A stretch of DNA of 64,000 nt from Nonomuraea guangzhouensis. Its GTDB lineage: Bacteria; Actinomycetota; Actinomycetes; Streptosporangiales; Streptosporangiaceae. How positions within the stretch are numbered: position 1 is the first letter of the stretch; each line of letters opens with the position of its first letter. Of the stretch, positions 1-8,632 are shown in pieces. The translations under genes and the position numbers were made by a program. The notes under the pieces were generated by a model, which was given only the letters and a program-made list of their open reading frames with translations, was not told the origin of the DNA and did no database searches. The stretch spans positions 62,001 through 126,000 of the forward strand of contig NZ_JAHKRM010000024.1 in NCBI RefSeq assembly GCF_019396345.1, given 5' to 3'.

Positions 1-3
1 AGT

Positions 4-336
4 ATGCACGTGGAGGTCAACCAGGCCAAGGCCGATTTCTTCCGAACACTCGGCCACCCCGCTCGCATCAGAGTGTTGGAGCTACTTCAAGAAGGCCCGC
101 TTCCCGTCCGGGAACTCCTGGCCCAGATCGACATCGAGCCGTCCAGCCTCTCCCAGCAGCTGGCGGTCCTGCGAAGAGCCGGGATCGTGAGCGCCATCCG
201 TGAGGGAAGCACCGTCGTCTACACGCTGGCCACTCCCGAGCTGGCCGACCTGCTCGGGGCCGCGCGCCGCATCCTCACCGACATGCTCGCCGACCAGGGC
301 GAACTCCTCGCCGAACTACGCGCCGAGGTCCCCTGA
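4..336 (+). CDS. ArsR-family winged-helix transcriptional regulator
   Basis: A 110-residue protein with the compact ArsR fold: an opening helix around 'FFRTLGHPARIRVLELL', a helix-turn-helix at about residues 35-60 ('SSLSQQLAVLRRAGIV') and a beta-wing ('REGSTVVYTL'). Family members are dimeric DNA-binding repressors. No cysteines are present, so the classical metal-sensing motif is absent and the signal is unknown. The ATG lies 4 bases into the window, so the promoter and any upstream partner are out of view. A hairpin follows at 410-442. Confidence 0.85.
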   Translation: MHVEVNQAKADFFRTLGHPARIRVLELLQEGPLPVRELLAQIDIEPSSLSQQLAVLRRAGIVSAIREGSTVVYTLATPELADLLGAARRILTDMLADQGELLAELRAEVP

Positions 337-409
337 CCGAGGGCCGCCACCGGTACGGAGACGCCGCGGCCGACCAGGGCGCCTGAGAGCTACGACGACG
401 CTGTCAACC

Positions 410-442
410 GCCGAAAGTAAGAGCACGGGCTGGTCTTTCGGC
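410..442. terminator. Hairpin between convergent genes
   Basis: GCCGAAAG at 410-417 pairs perfectly with CTTTCGGC at 435-442 across a 17-base loop. It lies between the ArsR gene and the convergent response-regulator gene, so it could end either transcript. There is no clear U-tract. The rest of 337-535 shows no gene. Confidence 0.4.
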
Positions 443-535
443 AGTGTCGGGCGCCTCGGGACCCTTCCTACGCTGCTGCCCATGGTCAGAACTCCCCGCA
501 ACGCCGCGGCCGTCCTGGACCGCCCACTCACCGAG

Positions 536-1204
536 CTATCCGCCGAGACCTCCTGACCGAGGAGCGTCGCCCAGACCGTGGCGGAAGGCGTAGGTGACGG
601 CCTGGGCGCGATCGCGGACCCCTGCCTTGGCGAACAGGTTGTTGATGTGGCTCTTGACCGTGGCCTCGGAGATGTGCAGCCGGGTGGCGATCTCCGCGTT
701 GGAGTTGCCCTGGGCGATCAACCGCAGGACCTCGGCCTCGCGGTGGGTCAGCCCGTCGGGCAGCCCCGGAGCCGCCGATGCCGTCTTGGCCACGGCCTCG
801 GCCAGACGGCGCTGCACGCGCGGGGCGAACTGCGCCTCACCGCTCGCCACGACCGCGATGGCCCGCGCGAGCGACTCGGCGTCGGTGTCCTTGGTCAGGT
901 AGCCACGGGCACCCGCCCGCAGCGCCGCGAACACCGACTCGTCGTCGGAGTAGGTGGACAGCACCACGACCTCGGTGCCGGGATGCGCGGCGCGAATCGC
1001 CCGGGTCGCGGCCACCCCGTCGAGCCGCGGCATCCGCAGATCCATCAGCACCACGTCGGGCGACAGCTCGGCGACCAGCAGGACCGCCTCCTCACCGTCG
1101 GCGGCGGTGCCGACCACCTCGACGTCGGGCAGCAGGGCGAGCAGGAGCACCAGCCCCTCTCTCACCACGGTCTGGTCGTCGGCGACCAGGACCCGCACGG
1201 TCAC
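536..1204 (-). CDS. NarL/LuxR-family response regulator
   Basis: A 222-residue response regulator. The receiver domain fills about residues 1-120, with the acidic pair D9/D10, phospho-acceptor D55 in 'VLMDLRMP', the T84 region and K105 in 'GYLTKD'. A LuxR-type HTH covers about 150-212 ('LTHREAEVLRLIAQGNSNAEIATRL...'). It lies 64 bp downstream of the histidine kinase on the same strand and is presumably its partner. The divergent ABC exporter at 2490 is the natural target of the pair (inference). Confidence 0.93.
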   Translation of the reverse strand: MTVRVLVADDQTVVREGLVLLLALLPDVEVVGTAADGEEAVLLVAELSPDVVLMDLRMPRLDGVAATRAIRAAHPGTEVVVLSTYSDDESVFAALRAGARGYLTKDTDAESLARAIAVVASGEAQFAPRVQRRLAEAVAKTASAAPGLPDGLTHREAEVLRLIAQGNSNAEIATRLHISEATVKSHINNLFAKAGVRDRAQAVTYAFRHGLGDAPRSGGLGG

Positions 1205-1268
1205 CGGACCATCCCCTTCTCCCGACGGCGCGCACTCATGCGGGCACCTCCAACGCCCTGACGCTCAC

Positions 1269-2432
1269 TCATGCCGGCACCCTCAGGACCACGCTGAACC
1301 CTCCCCCTTCCGCGCTCGTGGTGAGCGAGCCGCCGATGAGCTCCGCCCGCTCGCGCATCCCGATCAACCCGTAGCCCGCGCCGACTCCCCGGACGTCCGC
1401 CGGGCGTGTGGCCTTGCCGTCGTCGCGTACCTCGAGCTCGCACCAGCGCCCTAAGTGACGCAATGCGACCGAGACCGACGCGCCGGGCGCGTGCTTGCAG
1501 ACGTTGGTCAACGCCTCCTGCGCCGTGCGGGCGACCGCCAGCCTGGCCTGCGTCTCCAGCGCGTCGAGGTCCGCCTCGATCGACAGGGCGCACGCGGCTC
1601 CCGTGGTCGCGCGGAACTCCGCCGCCAGCCGTTCGAGTCGCTCCACCAGGGGTAACTCGTCACCCCTCAGCGTGTCGAGCGCTCTGCGGGTCTCCTCCAG
1701 CCCTGCCCTGGCCAGGCGTACGGCCCGCTCCACCCGATCCAGCGCGACGGCCGGGTCGCCGCCGTCCTTCAGCAGCATCCTGGCGCCCTCCAGATGCAGG
1801 ATCTGCGCGGACTGCGAATGGGCGAGGATGTCGTGCACCTCGCGGGCCAGCCTGGTGCGCTCCGACAGCACGGCCTCGCGCGCCCGGGCGGCGGCGATCT
1901 CCGCCGACTGCCGCTTGGCCATGGACAGGTGCCAGATCATGAAGGCGAAGACCGCGGAGTAGGCGAGCCCGGTCGTCGTCCCCATCGCGAGCCCCATCTC
2001 GGCGCCCGCCGCGTAAGACACGAGCGGCAGGGCGAGAATGTCGAGCGCGGTCAGCACGAGGGCCCGGCGCAGCCCGAGGCGGTAGGGCGAGACGAAGACC
2101 ACCACGAAGCAGAACGCCACCCCGGTATAGGGCTCGATCGCGTGCAGGGCCAGCCCCCCGGCCAGGGCGAGCAGGAGCAGCCAGACGTTGCGTCGAGGCG
2201 CGTCGCGGGCCAGTGCCCAGAGGACGCAGCCGAGCGTGGCCACGGCGAGCGGCAGGGTGAGCAGGGCCTGGACAACGCTCGGCCGGGTCACGACGACGGT
2301 GATCGGCCCGTAGGCGAGGTAGGCCACCAGCAGGACGATCAGCGTGGTGCGGACGGCCGGGCGGAGGGTGAAGGCCACGCGCTCACGGTAGTCGGCGGGC
2401 CGGAGCGGGGACATCGGCCCACGGGTGGACAT
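1269..2432 (-). CDS. Two-component sensor histidine kinase (HisKA_3 type)
   Basis: About 387 residues. Hydrophobic segments over roughly the first 150 residues suggest 4-5 membrane helices. These are followed by a HisKA_3 dimerisation box with the phospho-histidine in 'LAREVHDILAHS' and an ATPase domain with N-box 'NVCKHAP', 'EVRDDG' and 'GYGLIGMRERAEL'. I chose the ATG at 2432 ('MSTRGPMSPL'); the open frame runs further upstream, but that would cross the divergent ABC promoter. ATG 2414 is an alternative. It pairs with the response regulator just downstream. Confidence 0.9.
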   Translation of the reverse strand: MSTRGPMSPLRPADYRERVAFTLRPAVRTTLIVLLVAYLAYGPITVVVTRPSVVQALLTLPLAVATLGCVLWALARDAPRRNVWLLLLALAGGLALHAIEPYTGVAFCFVVVFVSPYRLGLRRALVLTALDILALPLVSYAAGAEMGLAMGTTTGLAYSAVFAFMIWHLSMAKRQSAEIAAARAREAVLSERTRLAREVHDILAHSQSAQILHLEGARMLLKDGGDPAVALDRVERAVRLARAGLEETRRALDTLRGDELPLVERLERLAAEFRATTGAACALSIEADLDALETQARLAVARTAQEALTNVCKHAPGASVSVALRHLGRWCELEVRDDGKATRPADVRGVGAGYGLIGMRERAELIGGSLTTSAEGGGFSVVLRVPA

Positions 2433-2489
2433 CGGCTTTCCACCCGTGCTCCGATGCGCCTGAGGCTGCCGGTGCCGCACTGTCGAGGC

Positions 2490-3191
2490 ATGACAGCCAC
2501 CAGCGTCACCGCCATCAGCGTCGACCATCTGGCCAAGACGTTCGGGAAAGTGGTCGCGGTCGACGACCTCTCCTTCGACGTGCCACATGGCGCCGTCACG
2601 GCCTTCCTCGGGCCCAACGGCGCGGGAAAGACCACCACACTGCGCATGATCCTCGGCCTGGTCAAGCCGACCGCGGGCGGCACGACCATCCGCGGCCGAC
2701 CCTACTCCGAGCTCGACCGGCCGCTCGAACGCGTCGGCGCGGTCCTGGAGTCGACGGCCTTCCACCCCGGACTCAGCGCGGTCGCCCATCTGGAGTCCGT
2801 GCGGATGGCGGCCGGACTGGCGTCCGCGCGGATCGATCACGTGCTCGAACAGGTCGATCTCCAGGAGGCCGCGCATCGGAGAGTGGGCGGGTTCTCGCTC
2901 GGCATGCGGCAGCGGCTCGCGCTGGCCACCGCGCTGCTCGGCAGCCCGGAGGTGCTCATCCTGGACGAACCGGCCAACGGGCTCGACCCCGCCGGGATGC
3001 GGTGGCTACGCGGGTTCCTGCGTGCGTACGCGCATCAAGGCAACGCGGTGCTGATCTCCAGCCACGTCCTGTCGGAGATCCAGCAGATCGCCGACAGGGT
3101 GGTCATCGTCTCCGCCGGCAAGCTGCGGTGGAGCGGGCCGCTGCACGACGGGGCCGTCCTGGAGGAGCTCTATCTGGAGGCGACCGGATGA
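2490..3191 (+). CDS. ABC transporter ATP-binding protein
   Basis: A 233-residue ATPase of the drug/antibiotic-exporter type. Walker A is 'GPNGAGKTT' near residue 40, the signature 'FSLGMRQRLALA' is near 133, Walker B is 'LILDEPANGLDP', and the switch histidine is in 'ISSHVLSE'. The start is the ATG at 2490, 57 bp from the divergent kinase start. Its stop overlaps the start of the permease gene (ATGA at 3188-3191), indicating translational coupling. The substrate cannot be predicted. Confidence 0.93.
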   Translation: MTATSVTAISVDHLAKTFGKVVAVDDLSFDVPHGAVTAFLGPNGAGKTTTLRMILGLVKPTAGGTTIRGRPYSELDRPLERVGAVLESTAFHPGLSAVAHLESVRMAAGLASARIDHVLEQVDLQEAAHRRVGGFSLGMRQRLALATALLGSPEVLILDEPANGLDPAGMRWLRGFLRAYAHQGNAVLISSHVLSEIQQIADRVVIVSAGKLRWSGPLHDGAVLEELYLEATG

Positions 3192-3943
3192 ACCGATCAA
3201 CCCCACGCGGCCCCATCATCATGCGGCTCGTGCGGGCCGAGCTGATCAAGGCCCGCGCCGTCCGAGCCACCTGGATCCTCGCGGCCGTCGCACCCGTCTT
3301 CTGCGCGTTGTGGGTGCTGGTGCCGCTGTTCGCCCCCGCCTCGTCGGACGCGGCGCGGATGGCCGGCGTCTACAACATGGCGCAGCAGGCCTATCTCTTC
3401 AGCCTGATCCTCGGCATCCTCGGCATGGCCGGCGAATACCGGCACCAGACCATCACCTGGGCATTTCTCGTCACACCACGCAGAGGGGCCGTGGTGACCG
3501 CGAAGCTGGTGGCCTACGGGCTGCTCGGCCTGCTGGTGGGCGTCCTGTCGGCACTGGTCACGCTGGCCGCCGGGGGCGTGCTGCTGGCCTTACGGGGACA
3601 TCCGGCCCTGAGTTCTGAGGTGCCGCTGATCCTGCTCGGCGGGGTGCTCAGCACCGCGATCTACGGGCTGCTCGGCGTCGCCCTGGCCGTGCTGGTCAGG
3701 AGCCAGGTGGGGGCGATCACGCTGGCCGCCCTGCTGTTCGCGTACGGTGACGGCTTCCTCGCCTGGTTGGTGCCCGATGTCTACCGGTGGCTGCCCACCG
3801 GGGCCGCCCGATCGCTCGGCGCCATGCGGCTCGAGGGGGGCGCGCTGCTGCCCGCCTGGGGTGGTGGGCTGCTCTTCGTCGGGTACGTCGCGGTCATCGT
3901 GCTGCTGGCCAGGGTTCTCACCCTCCGGCGCGACGTCACCTGA
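3188..3943 (+). CDS. ABC transporter permease (ABC-2 type)
   Basis: A 251-residue integral membrane protein with about six hydrophobic segments, of the ABC-2 permease type that partners single-domain ATPases. The start is fixed by the ATGA overlap with the ATPase gene. 'LIKARAVRATWILA' near the N-terminus is the usual amphipathic lead-in to the first helix. With the kinase/regulator pair on the other strand it forms a typical actinobacterial stress- or drug-responsive export module. Confidence 0.9.
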   Translation: MNRSTPRGPIIMRLVRAELIKARAVRATWILAAVAPVFCALWVLVPLFAPASSDAARMAGVYNMAQQAYLFSLILGILGMAGEYRHQTITWAFLVTPRRGAVVTAKLVAYGLLGLLVGVLSALVTLAAGGVLLALRGHPALSSEVPLILLGGVLSTAIYGLLGVALAVLVRSQVGAITLAALLFAYGDGFLAWLVPDVYRWLPTGAARSLGAMRLEGGALLPAWGGGLLFVGYVAVIVLLARVLTLRRDVT

Positions 3944-3969
3944 CGGCGGGGGTGCTCTTGCTCGCCGGC

Positions 3970-4031
3970 GCCGGCCCTACTTGTCGGCGCCTGCGCCGGG
4001 GCCGGCCTTACTTGTCGGTGCCTGTGCTGGG
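3970..4031. repeat. 31-bp tandem duplication over the 3' end of the 4008-4604 gene
   Basis: Two adjacent 31-bp copies (3970-4000 and 4001-4031) differ at four positions, all C/T transitions. Read on the minus strand, the second copy contains the gene's last codons and stop (G-T-D-K-stop). The first copy repeats that end just downstream (G-A-D-K-stop). Confidence 0.85.
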
Positions 4032-4604
4032 GCTGGGACTGGCGGCGGCCGTACGGCGGGCGCGGGCCTGGACGACCTTGGGGTAGCGGGCGGTGAAGAC
4101 GGCCGGGACGACGAACGAGAGCGCCTTGATGGAGATGACCACGGCGGTCGCGTGCGGCGCGGCGGCCAGCACGAACGTCAGCGAGACGGCGGCGACCGTG
4201 AACGCGATCGCCCAGGCGGTCGTGATGACCACGTTGATCCGGTAGAAGACCGGGGTCTCCCAGACCTCCTTGGGCGCCATGGTCCGCGCGATGCCGAGCG
4301 TGAACGGCTTGCGGATGGCCAGCGAGCCCCAGGCGGTGCCCGCGAGCCAGACGTTGACCAGCGCCGGGCCATACGGAGTGAGGAACGAATGCGGATCGAC
4401 CAGCGACAGGACCGTGAGGCAGGCGAAGAACACCGCGGCGCTCGACTCGATCACCATCTCGTCCCAGGCCCGCCCCGACCGGCGGTCCACGAGGACGAGG
4501 ACCAGCGCGATGACGAGACCGGTGATGGCGCCCCAGCGCCACTCGTCGCTGGTGGCGATGATCGCATAGAGGATCCAGGGGGAGAATCCCAGCAGGCCGC
4601 GCAT
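4008..4604 (-). CDS. Integral membrane protein of unknown function
   Basis: 198 residues with about five hydrophobic segments in a pattern of paired helices ('SPWILYAII', 'AITGLVIALVLVLVD', 'SSAAVFFACLTVLSLV', 'VVITTAWAIAFTVAAVSLTFVLAA'), and a short basic C-terminal tail ending at a tandemly duplicated stop region. No catalytic motif is recognised. It is divergent from the PadR regulator across a 76-bp gap filled by a near-symmetrical inverted repeat, so it is the likely PadR target. It resembles small multi-helix proteins such as the VC0807 group only in general shape. Confidence 0.8.
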   Translation of the reverse strand: MRGLLGFSPWILYAIIATSDEWRWGAITGLVIALVLVLVDRRSGRAWDEMVIESSAAVFFACLTVLSLVDPHSFLTPYGPALVNVWLAGTAWGSLAIRKPFTLGIARTMAPKEVWETPVFYRINVVITTAWAIAFTVAAVSLTFVLAAAPHATAVVISIKALSFVVPAVFTARYPKVVQARARRTAAASPSPSTGTDK

Positions 4605-4621
4605 TTTGAGCTCCTCATGAC

Positions 4622-4680
4622 GTTCCTATGCAGACATGTCGAAAGTAGAACCTGCGGCGTCGATATGTCAATATAGGAAC
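4622..4680. promoter_or_regulatory. Large inverted repeat, probable PadR operator
   Basis: Arms at 4622-4641 and 4661-4680 match as inverted repeats at 16 of 20 positions. The outer eight bases are perfect (GTTCCTAT / ATAGGAAC), and each arm has an inner GACATRTC element, itself palindromic in the left arm. The right arm ends immediately before the PadR start codon, which suggests a leaderless or very short leader and autoregulation. Confidence 0.7.
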
Positions 4681-5193
4681 ATGAGTCTTCGACACGCCGT
4701 GCTTGGCCTGCTCTCCGAGGGACCGGCGAGCGGCTACGACCTGATGAAGGTATTCGACGTCTCCCTGGCGAACGTCTGGCCGGCCACGCAGAGCCAGCTC
4801 TACGCCGAGCTCGGCAAGCTGGCCGACGCCGGATTGGTGAGCGTGTCGGCCGAGGGACCGCGTGGCCGCAAGGAATATGCGATCACCGACGCCGGGCTGG
4901 CCGAGCTACGCCATTGGATCACCGAGGTGGAGCCGGTCAGGGCCGCGCGCAGCGACATGCTCCTGCGGGTGTTCTTCCTGGCCCAGGTGGATCCGCAGCA
5001 GGCCAAGGAGTACCTACGGCAGCAGGCCGAGATCACGGCCAAGCGACTGGAACATATCGAGAGCATCCAGGGCTTCGTGGAGAGCGGGACGGACAACTTG
5101 TCGGTGTACGGGAGGATCGCGCTGGAGTACGGCCTGCGCATGGCCACCACGCAGCGCCAGTGGGCCGAATGGGCGGAAGAGCAGATCCGTTAA
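4681..5193 (+). CDS. PadR-family transcriptional regulator
   Basis: 170 residues starting at the ATG at 4681. The N-terminal PadR winged helix ('MSLRHAVLGLLSEGPASGYDLMKVF...WPATQSQLYAELGKLADAGLV', wing 'GPRGRKEYAITDAG') is followed by a C-terminal helical dimerisation region (about 100-170). The open frame extends 45 bp upstream, but that would place coding sequence over the inverted-repeat operator. Family members repress adjacent membrane or efflux genes, which fits the divergent membrane protein. Confidence 0.9.
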   Translation: MSLRHAVLGLLSEGPASGYDLMKVFDVSLANVWPATQSQLYAELGKLADAGLVSVSAEGPRGRKEYAITDAGLAELRHWITEVEPVRAARSDMLLRVFFLAQVDPQQAKEYLRQQAEITAKRLEHIESIQGFVESGTDNLSVYGRIALEYGLRMATTQRQWAEWAEEQIR

Positions 5194-5202
5194 GCTCGGC
5201 CC

Positions 5203-6081
5203 ATGGTCTCCGAACTGTTCGATCCGAAGGCGTGGCAGGTGGTCGAGGGATTCGACTTCACCGACATCACTTATCACCGGGCGGTCGACCAGGGCACCGT
5301 GCGGATCGCCTTCAACCGCCCAGAGGTGCGCAACGCGTTCCGGCCGCAGACGGTCGACGAGCTCTATCGCGCGTTCGACCACGCCAGGCAGACCACGGAC
5401 GTGGGGTGCGTGCTGCTCACCGGCAACGGCCCCTCGCCCAAGGACGGCGGCTGGGCCTTCTGCTCGGGCGGCGACCAGCGGATCAGGGGCAAGGACGGCT
5501 ACCAGTACGCCGACGGCTCGGCGTCCACCGGCCGGCTGCACATCCTGGAGGTGCAGCGGCTGATCCGCTTCATGCCCAAGATCGTCATCTGCGTGGTGCC
5601 CGGCTGGGCCGCGGGCGGCGGGCACAGCCTGCACGTCGTGTCGGACCTCACGCTGGCCAGCGAGGAGCACGCGCGCTTCAAGCAGACGGACGCCGACGTG
5701 GCCAGCTTCGACGGCGGCTTCGGGTCGGCCTACCTGGCCCGGCAGGTCGGGCAGAAGTTCGCCCGCGAGATCTTCTTCCTCGGCGACACCTACTCCGCCG
5801 CCGACGCGCATCGGATGGGGATGGTGAACGCCGTCGTGCCCCATGCCGAGCTGGAGGAGACGGCGCTGGAGTGGGGCCGCAAGATCAATGGCAAGTCGCC
5901 TACGGCTCAGCGGATGTTGAAATATGCCTTCAACATGATCGATGACGGGCTGGTGGGGCAGCAGCTGTTCGCGGGCGAGGCGACGCGGTTGGCGTACATG
6001 ACGGACGAGGCCGCAGAGGGGCGCGACTCGTTCCTGGAAAAGCGCTCGCCCGACTGGTCGCCGTTCCCCTGGCACTACTGA
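5203..6081 (+). CDS. menB: 1,4-dihydroxy-2-naphthoyl-CoA synthase (menaquinone biosynthesis)
   Basis: 292 residues of the crotonase superfamily, carrying the MenB-specific features: an N-terminal extension, 'FCSGGDQRIRG', oxyanion-hole segments 'VVPGWAAGGGHSLHVV' and 'TDADVASFDGGFGSAYLARQVG', and a C-terminal 'EKRSPDWSPFPWHY' typical of MenB. It catalyses ring closure of o-succinylbenzoyl-CoA in the cytoplasm. It lies only 9 bp after the padR stop, on the same strand, so it may be co-transcribed with it. No other men gene is in the window. Confidence 0.95.
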   Translation: MVSELFDPKAWQVVEGFDFTDITYHRAVDQGTVRIAFNRPEVRNAFRPQTVDELYRAFDHARQTTDVGCVLLTGNGPSPKDGGWAFCSGGDQRIRGKDGYQYADGSASTGRLHILEVQRLIRFMPKIVICVVPGWAAGGGHSLHVVSDLTLASEEHARFKQTDADVASFDGGFGSAYLARQVGQKFAREIFFLGDTYSAADAHRMGMVNAVVPHAELEETALEWGRKINGKSPTAQRMLKYAFNMIDDGLVGQQLFAGEATRLAYMTDEAAEGRDSFLEKRSPDWSPFPWHY

Positions 6082-6088
6082 TCCGCTC

Positions 6089-6108
6089 GCCGCCGCGCTG
6101 AGGGCGGC
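6089..6108 (+). terminator. Weak GC hairpin after menB
   Basis: GCCGCC (6089-6094) pairs with GGCGGC (6103-6108) across an 8-base loop, 8 bp beyond the menB stop. There is no U-tract. Confidence 0.35.
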
Positions 6109-6193
6109 GGCACGTCGCCCGCAACGCGAAATCGTTTCGCTATTCACCGACCGATGCCGCCGAATTCCGTCTCCCGTTATCTAGAGTTGCGGC

Positions 6194-6778
6194 GTGAGCG
6201 GAGATTTAATCCCGCAGCCGCCAGAGGCGCGGATGTCCGACGCGGATCGCGAGCGAGTCGCGATCCGACTGCGTACGGCGGTCAGCGAGGGCCGGCTGAC
6301 CATGGAGGAGTTCGAGCAGCGGTTGAGCGGGGTGCTCGGCGCCCGAACGTTCGGCGAGGCTGAGCCATTCGTCGCCGACCTGCCGGGGAGCCCGGTGGCG
6401 GCACCGGCACCGGAGAGCGGCGAACTGCGCTCCACGGCGGCTGCTCTCAAACGGCGCGGCCAATGGGTCGTGCCCCGGCTGCTGCGGGTGTCGGCCAAGG
6501 CCGGGGCGGTGAAGCTGGATTTCACCGATGCCGTCATGGCCCATCGGGTCGTGGAGATCGAGCTGGACGTGTGGGCGGGCTCCACCACGCTCATACTCCC
6601 GCCCGGCGCCTCCGTGGACATCGACAATGTCGAGCTGATCGCGAGCCCCTCCAAGGTGCGGGGTGTGACGAGCTCGCCGTTCCCCGGGGACGGGCGACAT
6701 TTCGTGGTCCACGGCAAGCAGCGAGCCGGTCGGCTGCTCGTCCGGCACCAGCACCGCTTCTGGCGCTGGGGGTGGTGA
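6194..6778 (+). CDS. DUF1707 domain protein with LiaF-like C-terminus
   Basis: 194 residues from a GTG start. An N-terminal DUF1707 helical domain ('MSDADRERVAIRLRTAVSEGRLTMEEFEQRLSGVLGARTFGEAEPFVADLP', residues about 14-62) is followed by a beta-rich region (about 95-190, 'HRVVEIELDVWAGSTTLILPPGASVDIDNVELIAS') like the cell-wall-stress-associated DUF2154/LiaF type. There are no membrane helices. It is an actinobacterial signature protein of unknown role, possibly in envelope-stress signalling. An internal ATG at 6233 is the alternative start. Confidence 0.82.
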   Translation: MSGDLIPQPPEARMSDADRERVAIRLRTAVSEGRLTMEEFEQRLSGVLGARTFGEAEPFVADLPGSPVAAPAPESGELRSTAAALKRRGQWVVPRLLRVSAKAGAVKLDFTDAVMAHRVVEIELDVWAGSTTLILPPGASVDIDNVELIASPSKVRGVTSSPFPGDGRHFVVHGKQRAGRLLVRHQHRFWRWGW

Positions 6779-6892
6779 TCACGCCTTCCTCCAGCAGGTC
6801 GACTCAGACGGAGTCGGTCTCCTTACTGCCCATCTCAACCCAATCGTGACCAAGGGCTGCAATTCTGGGACGTCATTTGACTCGGCCATGGG

Positions 6893-8146
6893 ATGGGGAT
6901 GAGACAGTTGCCGGCATCCAGGGTGTGGCGCCGCTTCGTCAGGCGCACGTCCGCTCTCTGGCTCGTCGGCGCGGTGATCGCGTTGGCTCTGCCATCTCCT
7001 GCCCAGGCCCTGGCCGACAAGACCCTCACTCTGACGTACACCTGTACAGGCGGCCCGTTCACCGACACATCGCTCAGCGTGCCGCTCACCATGCCCGATA
7101 CGGCGACTGGCACGTTCGACGTCAAGTGGAAAATTCCCGCCCTTACTCTGCGCACGCCGCCGACCACCACCACGCAGGTCCACGTCGCCGGGAAACTCGC
7201 GGTGACCGGCGGGACGCACACGGATCTGGAGAAGACAGGGGCGAGCGTCACCTCCGGATCCACGTCGGTGCTGGCCGGACAGGTGACGAGCACGGTGTCG
7301 GTAACCGCCGTCACGGGTGACGAGGTGACGGTCAAGGGGGCCACCGACCAAGGCAGCCTGAAGCTGAGCCTGGCCAGCGCGCCGACGGACGTGACCTCGT
7401 GCACCACGACCAGCACGACGAGCGTGGTGGTCACGGTCGGGCAAGGCACCGGGTCCGGAGCCGGTGACCTGGTCACCTACTCGTGCAGAACGGGCACGGA
7501 AGCCACCCCCGAGACCGTCAAGATCCGGGTAACGCTCACGATGCCGACGAGCACCCCCAAGGCCGGCGAACAGTTCTCCATCGGCTGGTCGGGCACCTAT
7601 GAGACAGGTTCCGAACTCGAGGCCCCGTCCACCGGGGTCCCCGCCGGCAGCAAGCTGTACGCGTACGCCTCGATCTCGGGCCTGTCCGAACTGACCTCCG
7701 CGGACGGAGTGGGCGAGCTGGGAACCAGCACCGCAGGCGGCCCCATCACGCTGCCCACCAGCGTCGATATGAAGACAAAGTCCAAGAATTCCGGCTCGGC
7801 GACGGTGAAGCCGGCGGCCATCAAGATCGGCACCTCATCGACCGTCTCGGTCATCGAGTGCACGATCCAGGACGCCTCCGCTTTGAAGACGTACCCCCTC
7901 ACCATCGGCGCGGGCAGCAAGACTTCCCCCTCTGCCGATCCTGAAGAGACCCCGACCTCGACGCCCAAGTCATCGACCAAACCCTCCTCCAAGACCTCGA
8001 AAACCCCGAAGGCCGGAGCCGACACGGGCGCGGGCGGCGACGCCGGCCCGGATGGCCGCATGTTCGTGCTGACGGGCAGCGCTCTGATCGCGGCGGCCGG
8101 CATCGGCGGCCTGCTCATGCGCCGCCGCTCCGCCGCCAAGCCCTGA
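6893..8146 (+). CDS. Secreted, C-terminally membrane-anchored surface protein
   Basis: 417 residues. A long signal peptide with a basic n-region ('RVWRRFVRRTSALW') and a hydrophobic core ending 'SPAQALA' (about residue 40) leads to two related beta-rich domains of about 150 residues. Each opens with a cysteine-containing strand ('LTLTYTCTGGPF', 'LVTYSCRTG') and carries another Cys near its end, consistent with one disulfide each. A Ser/Thr/Pro/Lys-rich stalk (about 345-385), a hydrophobic segment and 'RRRSAAKP' follow. There is no LPxTG motif. The extracellular function is unknown. ATG 6899 is an alternative start. Confidence 0.8.
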   Translation: MGMRQLPASRVWRRFVRRTSALWLVGAVIALALPSPAQALADKTLTLTYTCTGGPFTDTSLSVPLTMPDTATGTFDVKWKIPALTLRTPPTTTTQVHVAGKLAVTGGTHTDLEKTGASVTSGSTSVLAGQVTSTVSVTAVTGDEVTVKGATDQGSLKLSLASAPTDVTSCTTTSTTSVVVTVGQGTGSGAGDLVTYSCRTGTEATPETVKIRVTLTMPTSTPKAGEQFSIGWSGTYETGSELEAPSTGVPAGSKLYAYASISGLSELTSADGVGELGTSTAGGPITLPTSVDMKTKSKNSGSATVKPAAIKIGTSSTVSVIECTIQDASALKTYPLTIGAGSKTSPSADPEETPTSTPKSSTKPSSKTSKTPKAGADTGAGGDAGPDGRMFVLTGSALIAAAGIGGLLMRRRSAAKP

Positions 8147-8238
8147 GCAAGGGACCGTGAACGGGATCGCGATTCTGTCGGCCACCGCTGTTATGAATGA
8201 CGCCATCGTCCGATCTTCGTACGGAGGCAGGGATTTCG

Positions 8239-8631
8239 ATGGCGTTGGTGACGTTTCGCGATGAGACGGCGACAGGACGGGCGTTAGAGGAGTTCTCCCT
8301 GCCGGACCTGCCGGAGCGGATCTCGGCCCGGGAGCTGGTACGGCTGCGCGTACGCGAGGAGGTGGCCCGCTACAACGCTGCCCCCTCCCGCCATTTTCAC
8401 GGCCTGATCAAGCCCAGCGACGCCGAGGCCGAGCTGAACGGCTACCGGATGCCAACCGCGCGCAAGCTGAACTGGGAGCGTCAGGCCGACGCCGCCGAGG
8501 CCGCGTTCGCCCGCAACGGCTTCCTGCTGCTGGTCGGCGACCGCCAGATCGAGGACCTGGACACCGAGATCGACCTGATCGCCGACCCCGTCGTCTCCTT
8601 CGTCAAGCTCGTCCCGCTGGTCGGCGGCTGA
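8239..8631 (+). CDS. Conserved hypothetical protein, possible DUF4132-gene partner
   Basis: 130 residues ('MALVTFRDETATGRALEEFSLPDLPERISARELVRLRVREE...'), soluble and mixed alpha/beta, without recognised catalytic residues. I chose the ATG at 8239 because GGAGG lies 11 bp upstream; the frame is open to 8197. I recall this kind of short protein preceding DUF4132 genes in actinobacteria, and a DUF4132-like C-terminal scrap follows after 1 bp, but the association is from memory and should be treated as tentative. Confidence 0.6.
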   Translation: MALVTFRDETATGRALEEFSLPDLPERISARELVRLRVREEVARYNAAPSRHFHGLIKPSDAEAELNGYRMPTARKLNWERQADAAEAAFARNGFLLLVGDRQIEDLDTEIDLIADPVVSFVKLVPLVGG

Positions 8632-8632
8632 C

